Assembly: GCA_910586565.1 (NCBI GenBank)
Contig: CAJUIT010000009.1
Span: 1-64,000, forward strand
Reading direction: 5' to 3'
DNA length: 64,000 bases
From: an uncultured Muribaculaceae bacterium
Lineage (GTDB): Bacteria > Bacteroidota > Bacteroidia > Bacteroidales > Muribaculaceae
The notes under the pieces: model-generated
Databases searched by the model: none
Told to the model about the DNA's origin: nothing
Seen by the model: only the letters and a program-made list of their open reading frames with translations
Position numbers and translations under genes: made by a program
Part shown: piece after piece, positions 9,073-16,733 of the stretch
How the letters are laid out: each line of letters begins with the position of its first letter
How positions within the stretch are numbered: the stretch's first letter is position 1

Positions 9073-9975
9073 TTAATCAACCTGTTGGTTTATCTCCGCT
9101 TCCGGTGCAGATTTCTTGCGGAACGGGATTGTGTAGGTCACGGCAAACGAGCCTGTGATGGCTCCGTTGCGTGAGCCATAGCCGGGGATATACCACGGAG
9201 CGCCGTAGGTGTTATCCGATTCGCGCAATTTGGCTTTGTAGCGCACGCACCAACCCATCGACACATTTTTGAACACCTTCACCCTGATGCCGAACAACAC
9301 CTGCAGATAGGTGAAACTGCACGTTTGCCGCGGGAGATTGAATGTGGTGCTCTCCCCCCAATAATCGCTTGAGAGGGTCACATCGTTCACTTCATAACTG
9401 AAACGGGTCCATCCGAATCTCAAACCTGCGAAGGCCATATAGTCGGGGTTGCTGTTATAGATGAAGTTGTAGTTGCAACCGATGCGGAAATAGGGGGTTA
9501 CAGGCACCCGGTAGGTGTAGTTATTGTCGTCGGGGGTATAATCCGACTGACCGAGACCCACCTCCACCACAGGGATGTAGCGGTTGTGGAGATTCAGTTC
9601 GCCCGAAAATTCAATCAGGCCGTAATGCTGACCGAAAAGTCTCATCACGGGGTCCCAGATGTCGACGCTCACCGCCGTGGCATAGAATAGCGGCTGCTTC
9701 ATTTTGGGAATCTTTGCGATGGGGGCAGATGTGGTGTCGGGCACCTCAACTCCCGAAACCGTATCCACCAGAATAACATTCCCTTTTTCGTCGTGCATCT
9801 CCACGAGTTTGGAATAGTCGATGGTATCGGCGGGATTCTTGTTCTCGTTTTTCCCCTGCAACCCCTGCGACGCATTGGTCACCGGATTGACCCTGCGTTG
9901 AGCCACACCCGGCAATGTCGAACAGGCGAGTATTGCGAGCAATGCGACAGCAAATATCTTGAATATACCTTTCAT
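9073..9975 (-). CDS. DUF6048-like outer-membrane beta-barrel protein
   Basis: A 300-aa protein with a signal peptide (MKGIFKIFAVALLAILACST). After a linker the region from about residue 95 is rich in alternating aromatic strands (YFRIGCNYNFIYN, GLRFGWTRFSY, MGWCVRYKAKLR) ending FAVTYTIPFRKK, the look of a small outer-membrane barrel. I recognise the pairing with the next gene as the DUF6048/DUF6452 pair common in Bacteroidales; the family name is from memory. The start overlaps the stop of the upstream gene by 4 bp (ATGA), indicating translational coupling. Function unknown. Confidence 0.75.
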   Translation of the reverse strand: MKGIFKIFAVALLAILACSTLPGVAQRRVNPVTNASQGLQGKNENKNPADTIDYSKLVEMHDEKGNVILVDTVSGVEVPDTTSAPIAKIPKMKQPLFYATAVSVDIWDPVMRLFGQHYGLIEFSGELNLHNRYIPVVEVGLGQSDYTPDDNNYTYRVPVTPYFRIGCNYNFIYNSNPDYMAFAGLRFGWTRFSYEVNDVTLSSDYWGESTTFNLPRQTCSFTYLQVLFGIRVKVFKNVSMGWCVRYKAKLRESDNTYGAPWYIPGYGSRNGAITGSFAVTYTIPFRKKSAPEAEINQQVD

Positions 9976-10661
9976 CGCATTGTTCTTATTTTCAAGTTAT
10001 CGGAATCGGAATCACCGGCGGTTCCGGCATCGCTGCCGGCACTGTCCTCACCCTCGGTGGAATCACCCTCGCCACCTTCATCGGGGTTTTCGGGGTCATC
10101 ATCATCGTCGGGAGTTCCCGGATCGATGGTGCGGAAAAACACTTTTATCCTCTCCATGTCGATGTTGTTGATAATAGAATCAACAATCTCCACACGCTCA
10201 ATGAGGTGTGTGGTGTAGTCAACCGAGGTGATGCGGTAGATGTAGTAGGCTCCGCACTCTTCCGAGGCAAAATAGGGCTCGGAAGTGTAGCTGAACGTTA
10301 CTATGTCGTCGATGGCGGGGTCATCAAGGCCCTGTTCCTTGTAATCGTAATGGAAACGGAACGATGTTGTCGATTCATCGTAGCGGAAGGGAAGATAGAG
10401 CGACTTCACGCTCTGGCCGCTCTGTATGAGCAATGAATCGTCGGGAGCGCCAACTCCACCTATAGCAAGCGAATCGAGCACTATGCTGCTTTCAGTGGTT
10501 GAGGAGTAGAAGCCCATCAGCGGCAGGGCGCTGTGGTTGTCGGTGCACCCCTGTGTGTTACACCCTCCAAAACACGCCGAGCCGGCAATCGCCGCAACGA
10601 CTGCAAGAGGGAGGGTCCAGAGCAACCTCAATCCACGCTTATTTGTGTCAGTTTTATCCAC
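9972..10661 (-). CDS. DUF6452-like envelope protein with acidic tail
   Basis: A 229-aa protein that appears to start at GTG (10661). It has an N-terminal hydrophobic segment and a cysteine-rich FGGCNTQGCTDN motif, possibly a lipobox. The middle resembles DUF6452. The last 50 residues are very acidic and low in complexity (DPGTPDDDDDPENPDEGG and following), then a basic end KIRTMR. It overlaps the downstream barrel gene by 4 bp, so the two products are probably made together and may act together. Function unknown. Confidence 0.72.
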   Translation of the reverse strand: MDKTDTNKRGLRLLWTLPLAVVAAIAGSACFGGCNTQGCTDNHSALPLMGFYSSTTESSIVLDSLAIGGVGAPDDSLLIQSGQSVKSLYLPFRYDESTTSFRFHYDYKEQGLDDPAIDDIVTFSYTSEPYFASEECGAYYIYRITSVDYTTHLIERVEIVDSIINNIDMERIKVFFRTIDPGTPDDDDDPENPDEGGEGDSTEGEDSAGSDAGTAGDSDSDNLKIRTMR

Positions 10662-10695
10662 TTGTTGACTTATAAGTAGCTATAACCGCTTACTG

Positions 10696-11682
10696 TTATT
10701 TTTCATTTGTGGCGGCAGGTGTTTCGCCACCGCCGGTTTCCATCTCTATTTCATATTCATTGCGACGCGATGAGTTTCTCACAATCAGCTCTCCGAGAAA
10801 ACCGGTGAGGAACAGCTGGGTGCCGAGAATCATCATTGTCAGCGCTATGAAAAAGTAGGGCGAATTGGTCACCAGTGTATAGTGACCGCCCGAATGCATG
10901 GCATAAATTTTGGCAGCCCCTACGATTACAACCGCAATGAATCCCAACATAAACATCAACGAGCCCAACAGACCGAAAAGGTGCATTGGCTTGATGCCGA
11001 ATTTGTTGGTGAACCAAAGGGTGGCAAGGTCGAGATAACCGTTGACGAACCGGTCAAGGCCGAATTTCGTTGTGCCGTATTTGCGTGCCTGGTGTTTAAC
11101 GACCTTCTCGCCGATTTTGTTGAAACCGGCATTCTTTGCCAGATAGGGGATGTAGCGGTGCATGTCGCCGTAGACCTCGATGCGCTTCACCACCTTCTGA
11201 CGGTAGGCCTTTAGCCCGCAGTTGAAGTCGTGCAGATTCTTGATGCCGCTCACCTTGCGGGCTGTGGCATTGAAAAGTTTAGTAGGGATGGTTTTCGACA
11301 GCGGGTCGTAGCGTTTCTGTTTCCAGCCGCTCACAAGGTCGTAGCCATCCTCGGTTATCATGCGGTAGAGTTCGGGGATTTCATCGGGGGAATCCTGCAG
11401 GTCGGCGTCCATCGTTATCACCACATCCCCTTTGGCACGGGCAAAACCGGTGTTGAGAGCCGGCGATTTGCCATAATTGCGCCGGAAGCACACGCCTCTC
11501 ACTGCCGGATTGCGCCGGCACAGTTCCTCAATCACCTCCCACGAATTGTCGGTGGAGCCGTCGTTTACGTAAATCACCTCGTAGGTGAATCCGTTGGCCT
11601 GCATCACACGTTCAATCCATGCCTGAAGTTCGGGAAGCGACTCAGCCTCGTTATACAGAGGCACTATTACTGATATATCCAT
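10696..11682 (-). CDS. Family 2 glycosyltransferase with two C-terminal membrane helices
   Basis: A 328-aa protein of the DPM1/GtrB/ArnC type. The GT-A fold is clear: VIVPLYNEAESLP at the N terminus, VNDGSTDNS, and the DxD-type metal site DADLQD. Two transmembrane helices follow near residues 230-260 and 270-300. Such enzymes usually move a sugar from a nucleotide donor to undecaprenyl or dolichyl phosphate for later use outside the membrane. The upstream gene is DUF4199 (15 bp gap), a pairing commonly seen in Bacteroides. Substrate cannot be deduced. Confidence 0.9.
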   Translation of the reverse strand: MDISVIVPLYNEAESLPELQAWIERVMQANGFTYEVIYVNDGSTDNSWEVIEELCRRNPAVRGVCFRRNYGKSPALNTGFARAKGDVVITMDADLQDSPDEIPELYRMITEDGYDLVSGWKQKRYDPLSKTIPTKLFNATARKVSGIKNLHDFNCGLKAYRQKVVKRIEVYGDMHRYIPYLAKNAGFNKIGEKVVKHQARKYGTTKFGLDRFVNGYLDLATLWFTNKFGIKPMHLFGLLGSLMFMLGFIAVVIVGAAKIYAMHSGGHYTLVTNSPYFFIALTMMILGTQLFLTGFLGELIVRNSSRRNEYEIEMETGGGETPAATNEK

Positions 11683-11697
11683 CGTTTATTCTGTTTT

Positions 11698-12267
11698 TCA
11701 GCGCCCGGCAGGCACTTTCTTGAATTTAACCACGGCTGCCACGAGCATCGAGAGCAACGAGCCCGAAAACATGCCGAGCCACATCCAGCCGAAAGTCACA
11801 TTTAACGGAGTTGGAATCGCCTTGCTGTTGATTATCATCTGCAGCTCGTCGGCTATGGCCTTAGCCCCTTCGGTGCCGGCAGCACTGTAATAGTCAACTC
11901 CGGCGTTTAGCACGTCGAGCATGAAGCCGGGGTTAATCCACCTCATGTAAATCAGGCTCACGGCTCCGAACAGCAGGCTGCCGCATGCAAACGTGGTTAT
12001 ACCCTGCATCCACAGCGCCGAGAAAACCGTCATGCCGTGGGCGGCTACATGTGTCCGCCTCAAAAAAACATAAGTCAGCACGGGCACACCGAGCGCCATC
12101 ACCACCACTGCCATATTTAGCAGCGGCACCGACAACGATGCAACGGCCAGGAAAAACATCACCGAAAGGTAGAGGCCGAGACGAAACCCGTCGTCGGCTC
12201 CACGGGCGTAGATGTTCTTTATTTTCCTTCCGTCGGTGTCACCCGATTTTCCGCTATTCCATTCCAT
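11698..12267 (-). CDS. DUF4199 family membrane protein
   Basis: A 189-aa protein with about four predicted membrane helices (LYLSVMFFLAVASL, AVVVMALGVPVLTYVFL, TTFACGSLLFGAVSLIYM, WLGMFSGSLLSMLVAAVV). Layout and position next to a GT2 gene fit DUF4199. It is the first gene of the minus-strand run that ends with rpiB. No function is established. Confidence 0.8.
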   Translation of the reverse strand: MEWNSGKSGDTDGRKIKNIYARGADDGFRLGLYLSVMFFLAVASLSVPLLNMAVVVMALGVPVLTYVFLRRTHVAAHGMTVFSALWMQGITTFACGSLLFGAVSLIYMRWINPGFMLDVLNAGVDYYSAAGTEGAKAIADELQMIINSKAIPTPLNVTFGWMWLGMFSGSLLSMLVAAVVKFKKVPAGR

Positions 12268-12376
12268 TAGGGCAAATTTAGCTATTTTTTTTCACTCGGC
12301 ACCCATCACCCGCCCAATAAGTGCGCATCCTCTCCAAAGTGCACCCGCAACAGGGAACGTGCACAGGATTCGGCCG

Positions 12377-12420
12377 AAAAAAATCCCGGCCGGTGAAAGT
12401 AAAAACTTTCAACGGCCGGG
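12377..12420 (-). terminator. Intrinsic terminator on the minus strand with no gene upstream of it
   Basis: CCCGGCC (12385-12391) pairs with GGCCGGG (12414-12420), extended inside by GTGAAAGT/ACTTTC. On the minus strand the stem is followed by ATTTTTTTC. The nearest minus-strand gene upstream is more than 1.2 kb away and lies beyond a plus-strand gene, so this terminator most likely ends the RNA described at 12377-12640. Confidence 0.75.
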
Positions 12421-12640
12421 CAAACAGGTTCGCGTCATCACGACGTTTCCCATTTTCACTGCAAATATTAATTTATAGTTTAACCAAATCCAAATATCGT
12501 GCTCTTATTGATGCTTCACCGCGGGTCATCCGTTCAATCGGCCGCCAATTGCGGGTTGATTGCTCAACCGGCATTGGTGCTGAAAAGTTCGAAAATCCGG
12601 CGGTCAGAAACTTCTGCAATCCGAAGCATCAATCTCTTTT
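12377..12640 (-). ncRNA. Candidate structured non-coding RNA (possibly 6S-like)
   Basis: On the minus strand a good -7 box (12647-12654) is followed by a region with strong secondary structure and an intrinsic terminator. A closing stem of 10 bp is formed by 12623-12632 with 12508-12517 (TTGATGCTTC/GAAGCATCAA). Next to it ACCGC pairs with GCGGT. The apex is a long hairpin at 12545-12577: CCAAT and GC, then GGTTGA-GCAA-TCAACC. The overall shape, a long rod with an internal open region, is like 6S RNA. That comparison is inference; the two structured parts may also be separate RNAs. No reading frame on this strand looks coding. Confidence 0.5.
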
Positions 12641-12646
12641 CAGTTG

Positions 12647-12654
12647 CAAATATA
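12647..12654 (-). promoter_or_regulatory. -7 box of the candidate RNA
   Basis: Minus strand TATATTTG, a perfect TAnnTTTG. No TTTG is found 19-21 bp upstream, so the -33 element is weak or absent. Confidence 0.5.
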
Positions 12655-12770
12655 CGCATAAAAACAACCTTTCATAATCTATTTACATTTTTTAACGAGA
12701 AACAGTTTACATGGCTCCCTCCATTTCACACTGCCGGCACTTCCCGTTCAACCCTTTCATTTTAAGAGAA

Positions 12771-12802
12771 TTTGGGGTTTTGAAAAGATTGGTGTAAATT
12801 TA
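12771..12802 (+). promoter_or_regulatory. Promoter of the 265-aa gene
   Basis: TTTG (12771-12774), 20 bp, TAAATTTA (12795-12802): exact spacing with one mismatch in the last base of the -7 box. The leader would be about 62 nt. Confidence 0.6.
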
Positions 12803-12870
12803 CCAATAATTCAGTTTTATTCACCCCCGTTCTCACCGAGAAGATAACATCCCTCATCAATCCAGTCAAC

Positions 12871-13668
12871 ATGGAGTCAACGTTTTCTTTCGCCACTCTT
12901 TTAAAACTGGCGTTGCGGCAATACAATCAAGATTTAACATCTGTTGATGTATCATTGGTTACAAAACTCGACGAGTGCGGGGCGTTTGCCAAGCTTCCTG
13001 CTCTCCGGTTTATCATTTCCACCGCCATAAAAAGCGGCGCGGCCCGACGTTTTGCTGCTGCCGCCGACACCGCCACGGCACAACAGGAGGTGGAACGGTT
13101 TCTGACTCACACCGGATTCCGACCTGAAGCCGCGCGCATCTTTTTCGATGCCCTTGAACCGCTGTGCAACCGGGAATCCACAACAGTTTCCACACCTGTC
13201 TCCACGCAATTAAAAACAATCTACCGCACTGAAGCAGAAAGCGCAACAGCAACAACATCGGCTTGCGAACCTACAGCCACTTACAGATCGCCCGCTGCCC
13301 CTGATACTATAGAGGCACACGCCACCTCGGCGGCTCTCGCAATCGAATCACTACCCACGTTGGAACGCCTCAATGCCATTCTATCCGTAAACCGCGAGAA
13401 TGAAGCAGCGCGAGGTGTGAGCATTGATTCTCCAACAATCATCGACATTACACCAAAAGGGATGGTGCTCACCTGTGTGCTAAGACGCACTGCAACGCTT
13501 GGTTCGGGCGCGCTTAACTGCGCCATATTCGACACGGCCGACACACTAAGGGAAACAAACCTGTGTGGTATTCTCACCGTGGGAGGACCATCGGTGCTAC
13601 CGCTGAAAACCACCATTCCCCTCCCCCACGCACTCACTCCCGGCAAAATCCTCCTTTGGGTGGATTAA
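12871..13668 (+). CDS. Protein of unknown function, 265 aa
   Basis: I do not recognise this protein. It has no signal peptide or membrane helix. The first 100 residues look alpha-helical (FATLLKLALRQYNQDL, then a cluster of alanine-rich helices). Residues about 105-150 are a low-complexity Ser/Thr/Ala linker. The last 110 residues look beta-rich (PTIIDITPKGMVLTCVLRRT ... LPHALTPGKILLWVD). It has a properly spaced promoter and a start at ATG 12871. Its last 35 bp overlap the end of the antitoxin-like gene on the other strand. The coding call rests on an uninterrupted frame with codon use similar to the neighbours. Confidence 0.7.
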   Translation: MESTFSFATLLKLALRQYNQDLTSVDVSLVTKLDECGAFAKLPALRFIISTAIKSGAARRFAAAADTATAQQEVERFLTHTGFRPEAARIFFDALEPLCNRESTTVSTPVSTQLKTIYRTEAESATATTSACEPTATYRSPAAPDTIEAHATSAALAIESLPTLERLNAILSVNRENEAARGVSIDSPTIIDITPKGMVLTCVLRRTATLGSGALNCAIFDTADTLRETNLCGILTVGGPSVLPLKTTIPLPHALTPGKILLWVD

Positions 13669-13909
13669 GCGATTTTAAGAAAGAGTCGTAATTGCTCATA
13701 TCAACCGTTGTGAGGTTAGATTCTTCTTTCGCCTCTTTCATGGCCGCAATGGTTGTGGCGTTGGGTGTATTAAAAGCGACATCCATAAGAATCGTTTCCA
13801 CGTAGTTGTTGAGACTTCGATTGTCTTTAGCGGCCAACTGTTTCAGGCGGTCTAACAATTCGGTACGCAAACGAAACATTGCCGACTTTCTATTTATTGC
13901 TAATTCCAT
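13634..13909 (-). CDS. RHH-type antitoxin-like protein without a toxin partner
   Basis: A 91-aa protein with an N-terminal ribbon-helix-helix pattern (FRLRTELLDRLKQLAAKD, then NNYVETILMD) as in Bacteroides antitoxins of YoeB/RelE-type modules. The middle (EAKEESNLTTVDMSNYDSFLKSL) looks like the toxin-binding tail. The last residues (PPKGGFCRE) are encoded antisense to the end of the 265-aa gene and look like an accidental extension. No toxin gene follows; the downstream space is taken by a gene on the opposite strand. Likely a solitary DNA-binding remnant, possibly able to bind its own promoter. Confidence 0.82.
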   Translation of the reverse strand: MELAINRKSAMFRLRTELLDRLKQLAAKDNRSLNNYVETILMDVAFNTPNATTIAAMKEAKEESNLTTVDMSNYDSFLKSLNPPKGGFCRE

Positions 13910-13928
13910 GGTGCTATCATTAATACTG

Positions 13929-13956
13929 CAAAGTTATATGCTTTTAATTTCACAAA
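13929..13956 (-). promoter_or_regulatory. Promoter of the antitoxin-like gene
   Basis: Minus strand TTTG (13953-13956), 16 bp, TAACTTTG (13929-13936). The -7 is perfect; spacing is short. Confidence 0.5.
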
Positions 13957-14012
13957 CGAACTCTATTGATTAAAGTTTTATCTCCCGAACAAAGCCGGTG
14001 GCGAATCCGCAT

Positions 14013-14047
14013 AAAAAAATCACCCCTGCGAACAGGAGTGATTTTTT
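14013..14047 (-). terminator. Bidirectional terminator after fabF
   Basis: AAAAAATCAC-CCCTG, loop CGAA, CAGG-AGTGATTTTTT. T-tracts lie on both sides, so it can end the fabF transcript (minus strand). A smaller hairpin GGCTGTT/AACAGCC sits at about 14052-14068. Confidence 0.85.
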
Positions 14048-14107
14048 CGAGGGCTGTTAAAAACAGCCACTTGTTTTATTTAGCTGCGAAAGGGGTCAGC
14101 CTCTCAA

Positions 14108-15373
14108 TCAAGCTTCATATTTTTTCAGAATCACAGTTGCGTTGTGACCGCCGAAACCGAACGAGTTGCTCAGGGCAGCACGCACGGGACGTTTCTGAGC
14201 CTTGTTGAAGGTGAAGTTGAGGGTGTAGTCGATTTCCTCATCTTCATCGCCCTCCTCATGGTTGATGGTGGGGGGAACGATATCTTCACCAACGGCGAGG
14301 GCGCAGAACATGGCTTCCAAAGCGCCGGTTGCACCGAGCAGGTGACCGGTCATTGATTTGGTAGAGCTGATGTTGAGGTCTTTGGCGCTTTCACCAAACA
14401 CTTTCTGGATAGCTTTTACCTCCGAAATATCACCAACGGGGGTAGATGTGCCATGCACATTGATGTAGTCAATATCTTCGGGCTTCATGCCGGCATCTTC
14501 GAGAGCGTTTTCCATCGAAAGGATAGCTCCGAGACCCTCGGGATGAGTTGCGGTGAGGTGATAAGCATCGGCCGACATGCCGCCGCCTGCAACCTCGGCA
14601 TAGATTTTTGCGCCGCGGGCAAGTGCGTGCTCAAGTTCCTCAAGGATGAGAACAACAGAACCTTCACCGATAACGAAACCGTCGCGGCTCTTGCTGAAGG
14701 GACGCGATGCTGTTTCGGGCGAATCGTTGCGGGTTGAAAGGGCGTGCATCGAGTTGAAGCCACCCACACCGGCGGGATAAACGGCTGCCTCGGCACCACC
14801 TGTCACCATCACATCTGCTTTGCCGAGACGGATGAGGTTGAATGCGTCGATGATTGCGTTGTTGGACGATGCGCAGGCCGAAACCACACCGAAGTTGGGG
14901 CCATGATAGGCATACTCCATCGAGATGTGACCCGACGCGATGTCGGCAATCATCTTGGGGATGAAGAAGGGGTTGTACTTCGGGCCGTTGGCTGCGTTCA
15001 TGGCGTAGTAGCCGGCTTCCTCCTCAAAGGTGTGCAGACCACCGATGCCGGCAGCCACAATCACTCCCACGCGGTTGCGGTTGAGGGTTTCGTCCTTTTC
15101 AATGCCCGAATCGTCAACAGCCTGACGGGCTGCCACCACGGCATATTGGGCGTAGAGGTCGAGCTGACGCAGTTTTTTGCGGTCGAAATGGGCTGCGGCG
15201 TCAAAACCTTTCACCTCGCAGGCAAACTGGGTTTTGAACAGCGACGCATCGAAATGGGTAATAGGACCGGCACCGCTCACTCCGTCGAGAGCGTTTTTCC
15301 ATGTGGTCTCCACATCGTTGCCGATGGGGGTGATGGCTCCGAGGCCGGTTATAACTACTCTTTTAAGTTCCAT
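14108..15373 (-). CDS. fabF: 3-oxoacyl-ACP synthase II
   Basis: A 421-aa elongating ketosynthase of type II fatty-acid synthesis: it condenses acyl-ACP with malonyl-ACP. The Cys-His-His triad is present: Cys167 in GVVSACASSNNA, His307 in NVHGTSTPVGD and His344 in KSMTGHLLGATGA. Length and start (MELKRVVITGLGAITP) match the family. It lies 142 bp downstream of acpP on the same strand, a conserved acpP-fabF arrangement, with a hairpin in the gap that may reduce read-through so that ACP is made in excess. Confidence 0.97.
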   Translation of the reverse strand: MELKRVVITGLGAITPIGNDVETTWKNALDGVSGAGPITHFDASLFKTQFACEVKGFDAAAHFDRKKLRQLDLYAQYAVVAARQAVDDSGIEKDETLNRNRVGVIVAAGIGGLHTFEEEAGYYAMNAANGPKYNPFFIPKMIADIASGHISMEYAYHGPNFGVVSACASSNNAIIDAFNLIRLGKADVMVTGGAEAAVYPAGVGGFNSMHALSTRNDSPETASRPFSKSRDGFVIGEGSVVLILEELEHALARGAKIYAEVAGGGMSADAYHLTATHPEGLGAILSMENALEDAGMKPEDIDYINVHGTSTPVGDISEVKAIQKVFGESAKDLNISSTKSMTGHLLGATGALEAMFCALAVGEDIVPPTINHEEGDEDEEIDYTLNFTFNKAQKRPVRAALSNSFGFGGHNATVILKKYEA

Positions 15374-15470
15374 ATAGAATTAGTGGCGTGATAAGAGTGA
15401 TTGCAATGGAGAGAAAAAGAGGGGTAAAGCAAGCTGACACACTCGTTTACAACCCTCAAAATGTTTAATA

Positions 15471-15491
15471 AGCCCCGGAAAATCCGGGGCT
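15471..15491 (-). terminator. Hairpin between acpP and fabF (possible attenuator)
   Basis: AGCCCCGGA-AAA-TCCGGGGCT, a 9-bp stem. On the minus strand it is followed by TATTAAACATTTT, a poor T-tract, so partial termination is likely. Confidence 0.6.
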
Positions 15492-15515
15492 TTGTATTCG
15501 ACTGCTTTATAAGTC

Positions 15516-15752
15516 TTATTTCTGAGCAGCTTCGATGTAAGCGATAGCGTCGCCAACAGTTGCGATACCTTCAGCTTTGTCATCGGGAATAGTGATGCCG
15601 AATTCTTTTTCAAATTCCATGATGAGCTCCACGGTGTCAAGGCTGTCAGCGCCGAGATCGGTGGTGAATGCTGCGGTTTCAGTTACCTGATTTTCATCTA
15701 CGCCTAACTTGTCAACGATGATTGCTTTAACACGAGATGCGATTTCTGACAT
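15516..15752 (-). CDS. acpP: Acyl carrier protein
   Basis: A 78-aa acidic protein that carries growing acyl chains in fatty-acid synthesis. The phosphopantetheine site is Ser37 in LGADSLDTVELIM. Length is standard. Start at ATG 15752. Two -7 boxes lie upstream (15796-15803 and 15840-15847), fitting high expression. fabF follows. Confidence 0.98.
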   Translation of the reverse strand: MSEIASRVKAIIVDKLGVDENQVTETAAFTTDLGADSLDTVELIMEFEKEFGITIPDDKAEGIATVGDAIAYIEAAQK

Positions 15753-15795
15753 GATAATTAAGTTTTAGTTTTTGAATACTCTATTTTTAGCGGTG

Positions 15796-15847
15796 CAAAG
15801 TTAAGTAATTTTCTGATAATTACATCACCTTTTGCCGCACAAAGTTA
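15796..15847 (-). promoter_or_regulatory. Tandem -7 boxes upstream of acpP
   Basis: Minus strand TAACTTTG occurs twice, at 15840-15847 and 15796-15803, 44 bp apart. Neither has a clear TTTG at 20 bp. Both would drive acpP-fabF. Confidence 0.55.
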
Positions 15848-15946
15848 CGAAAACAATTGGAATTATTGGCACGAATTGCCGAAATTTTTCCTTAATAGCT
15901 GCAAAAAGGGCTTCAGGGGCACCACAACGCGCATAAACCGGTGGTG

Positions 15947-16723
15947 TCAGATTGGATAGGGATAGGTTATGTTGTGAAGAAAGAGCGGAGTGCCGGGCAT
16001 GGATGTGCCGGCGGCACATCGGTCGCGGCGCTCGATTATCTCACGGAAAGCCTCAATGCTCACTTTCCCGCGCCCCACATCGACTAATGTCCCCACAACG
16101 GCGCGCACCATATTACGCAAAAAGCGGTCGGCGGTGATTTCAAACACCCATTCGGGAGCACCGGGAAGCTCCTCGCCGGTGAGGGCGCGGCGCCAACGTG
16201 CCTCGGTAACGCGGCAGTTGTTGGTTTTCACGTCGGTGTGAAGTTTTGAGAATGAAGTGAAATCGGTGGTGACAAGCAACTCGGCCGCAGCCTCGTTCAT
16301 AAGCTCGAAATCGAGGGTGGCCGGAGCCTGCCACGACAAACCTCCTGCAAAGGGATTGCGGTTGCAGTGTGCATAATAATGATACGTGCGCGAGGTGGCG
16401 TCGAACCGGGCATGAGCGTCGGCATGCACAGGGTGCACCCACCTCACCGCCACCGACGGCCCGAGAATGCTATTCAAAGCCCTCACCAGGCGGCTGTCGT
16501 CGTCAATCCGTTCGGGTAAATCGGCATGCGCTATCATCATCGAGGCATTAACCCCGGCATCGGTGCGCCCGGCACCGGTAACAGCAACGGGTGTGCGCAG
16601 CACCGTTGACAGCGCGCGTTCAACGGTTTCCTGCACCGACGCGGCATTCGGCTGCGTCTGCCAGCCGTGAAAGGGTGCTCCAAGGTAAGCCAGATTTATG
16701 AAATGGCGCGTTGGCATCGGCAT
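15947..16723 (-). CDS. truA: tRNA pseudouridine(38-40) synthase
   Basis: A 258-aa enzyme isomerising uridines 38-40 in the anticodon arm of many tRNAs. The catalytic aspartate is in GAGRTDAGVNA. Other family blocks seen are LAYLGAPFHGWQTQPN, FSKLHTDVKTN and FLRNMVRAVVGTLVDVG. An in-frame ATG at 16747 would overlap the end of speA; the ATG at 16723 (MPMPTRHFINL) starts 11 bp after the speA stop and fits the family N terminus better. Probably cotranscribed with speA. Confidence 0.94.
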   Translation of the reverse strand: MPMPTRHFINLAYLGAPFHGWQTQPNAASVQETVERALSTVLRTPVAVTGAGRTDAGVNASMMIAHADLPERIDDDSRLVRALNSILGPSVAVRWVHPVHADAHARFDATSRTYHYYAHCNRNPFAGGLSWQAPATLDFELMNEAAAELLVTTDFTSFSKLHTDVKTNNCRVTEARWRRALTGEELPGAPEWVFEITADRFLRNMVRAVVGTLVDVGRGKVSIEAFREIIERRDRCAAGTSMPGTPLFLHNITYPYPI

Positions 16724-16733
16724 TATCGCAGAA

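Noticed and set aside
12321..12765. Three overlapping plus-strand frames of 88-118 codons
   Set aside because: They overlap each other and the structured RNA candidate, with no family pattern, signal or promoter.
13966..14208. 80-codon plus-strand frame
   Set aside because: It crosses the fabF terminator hairpin and the antisense end of fabF.
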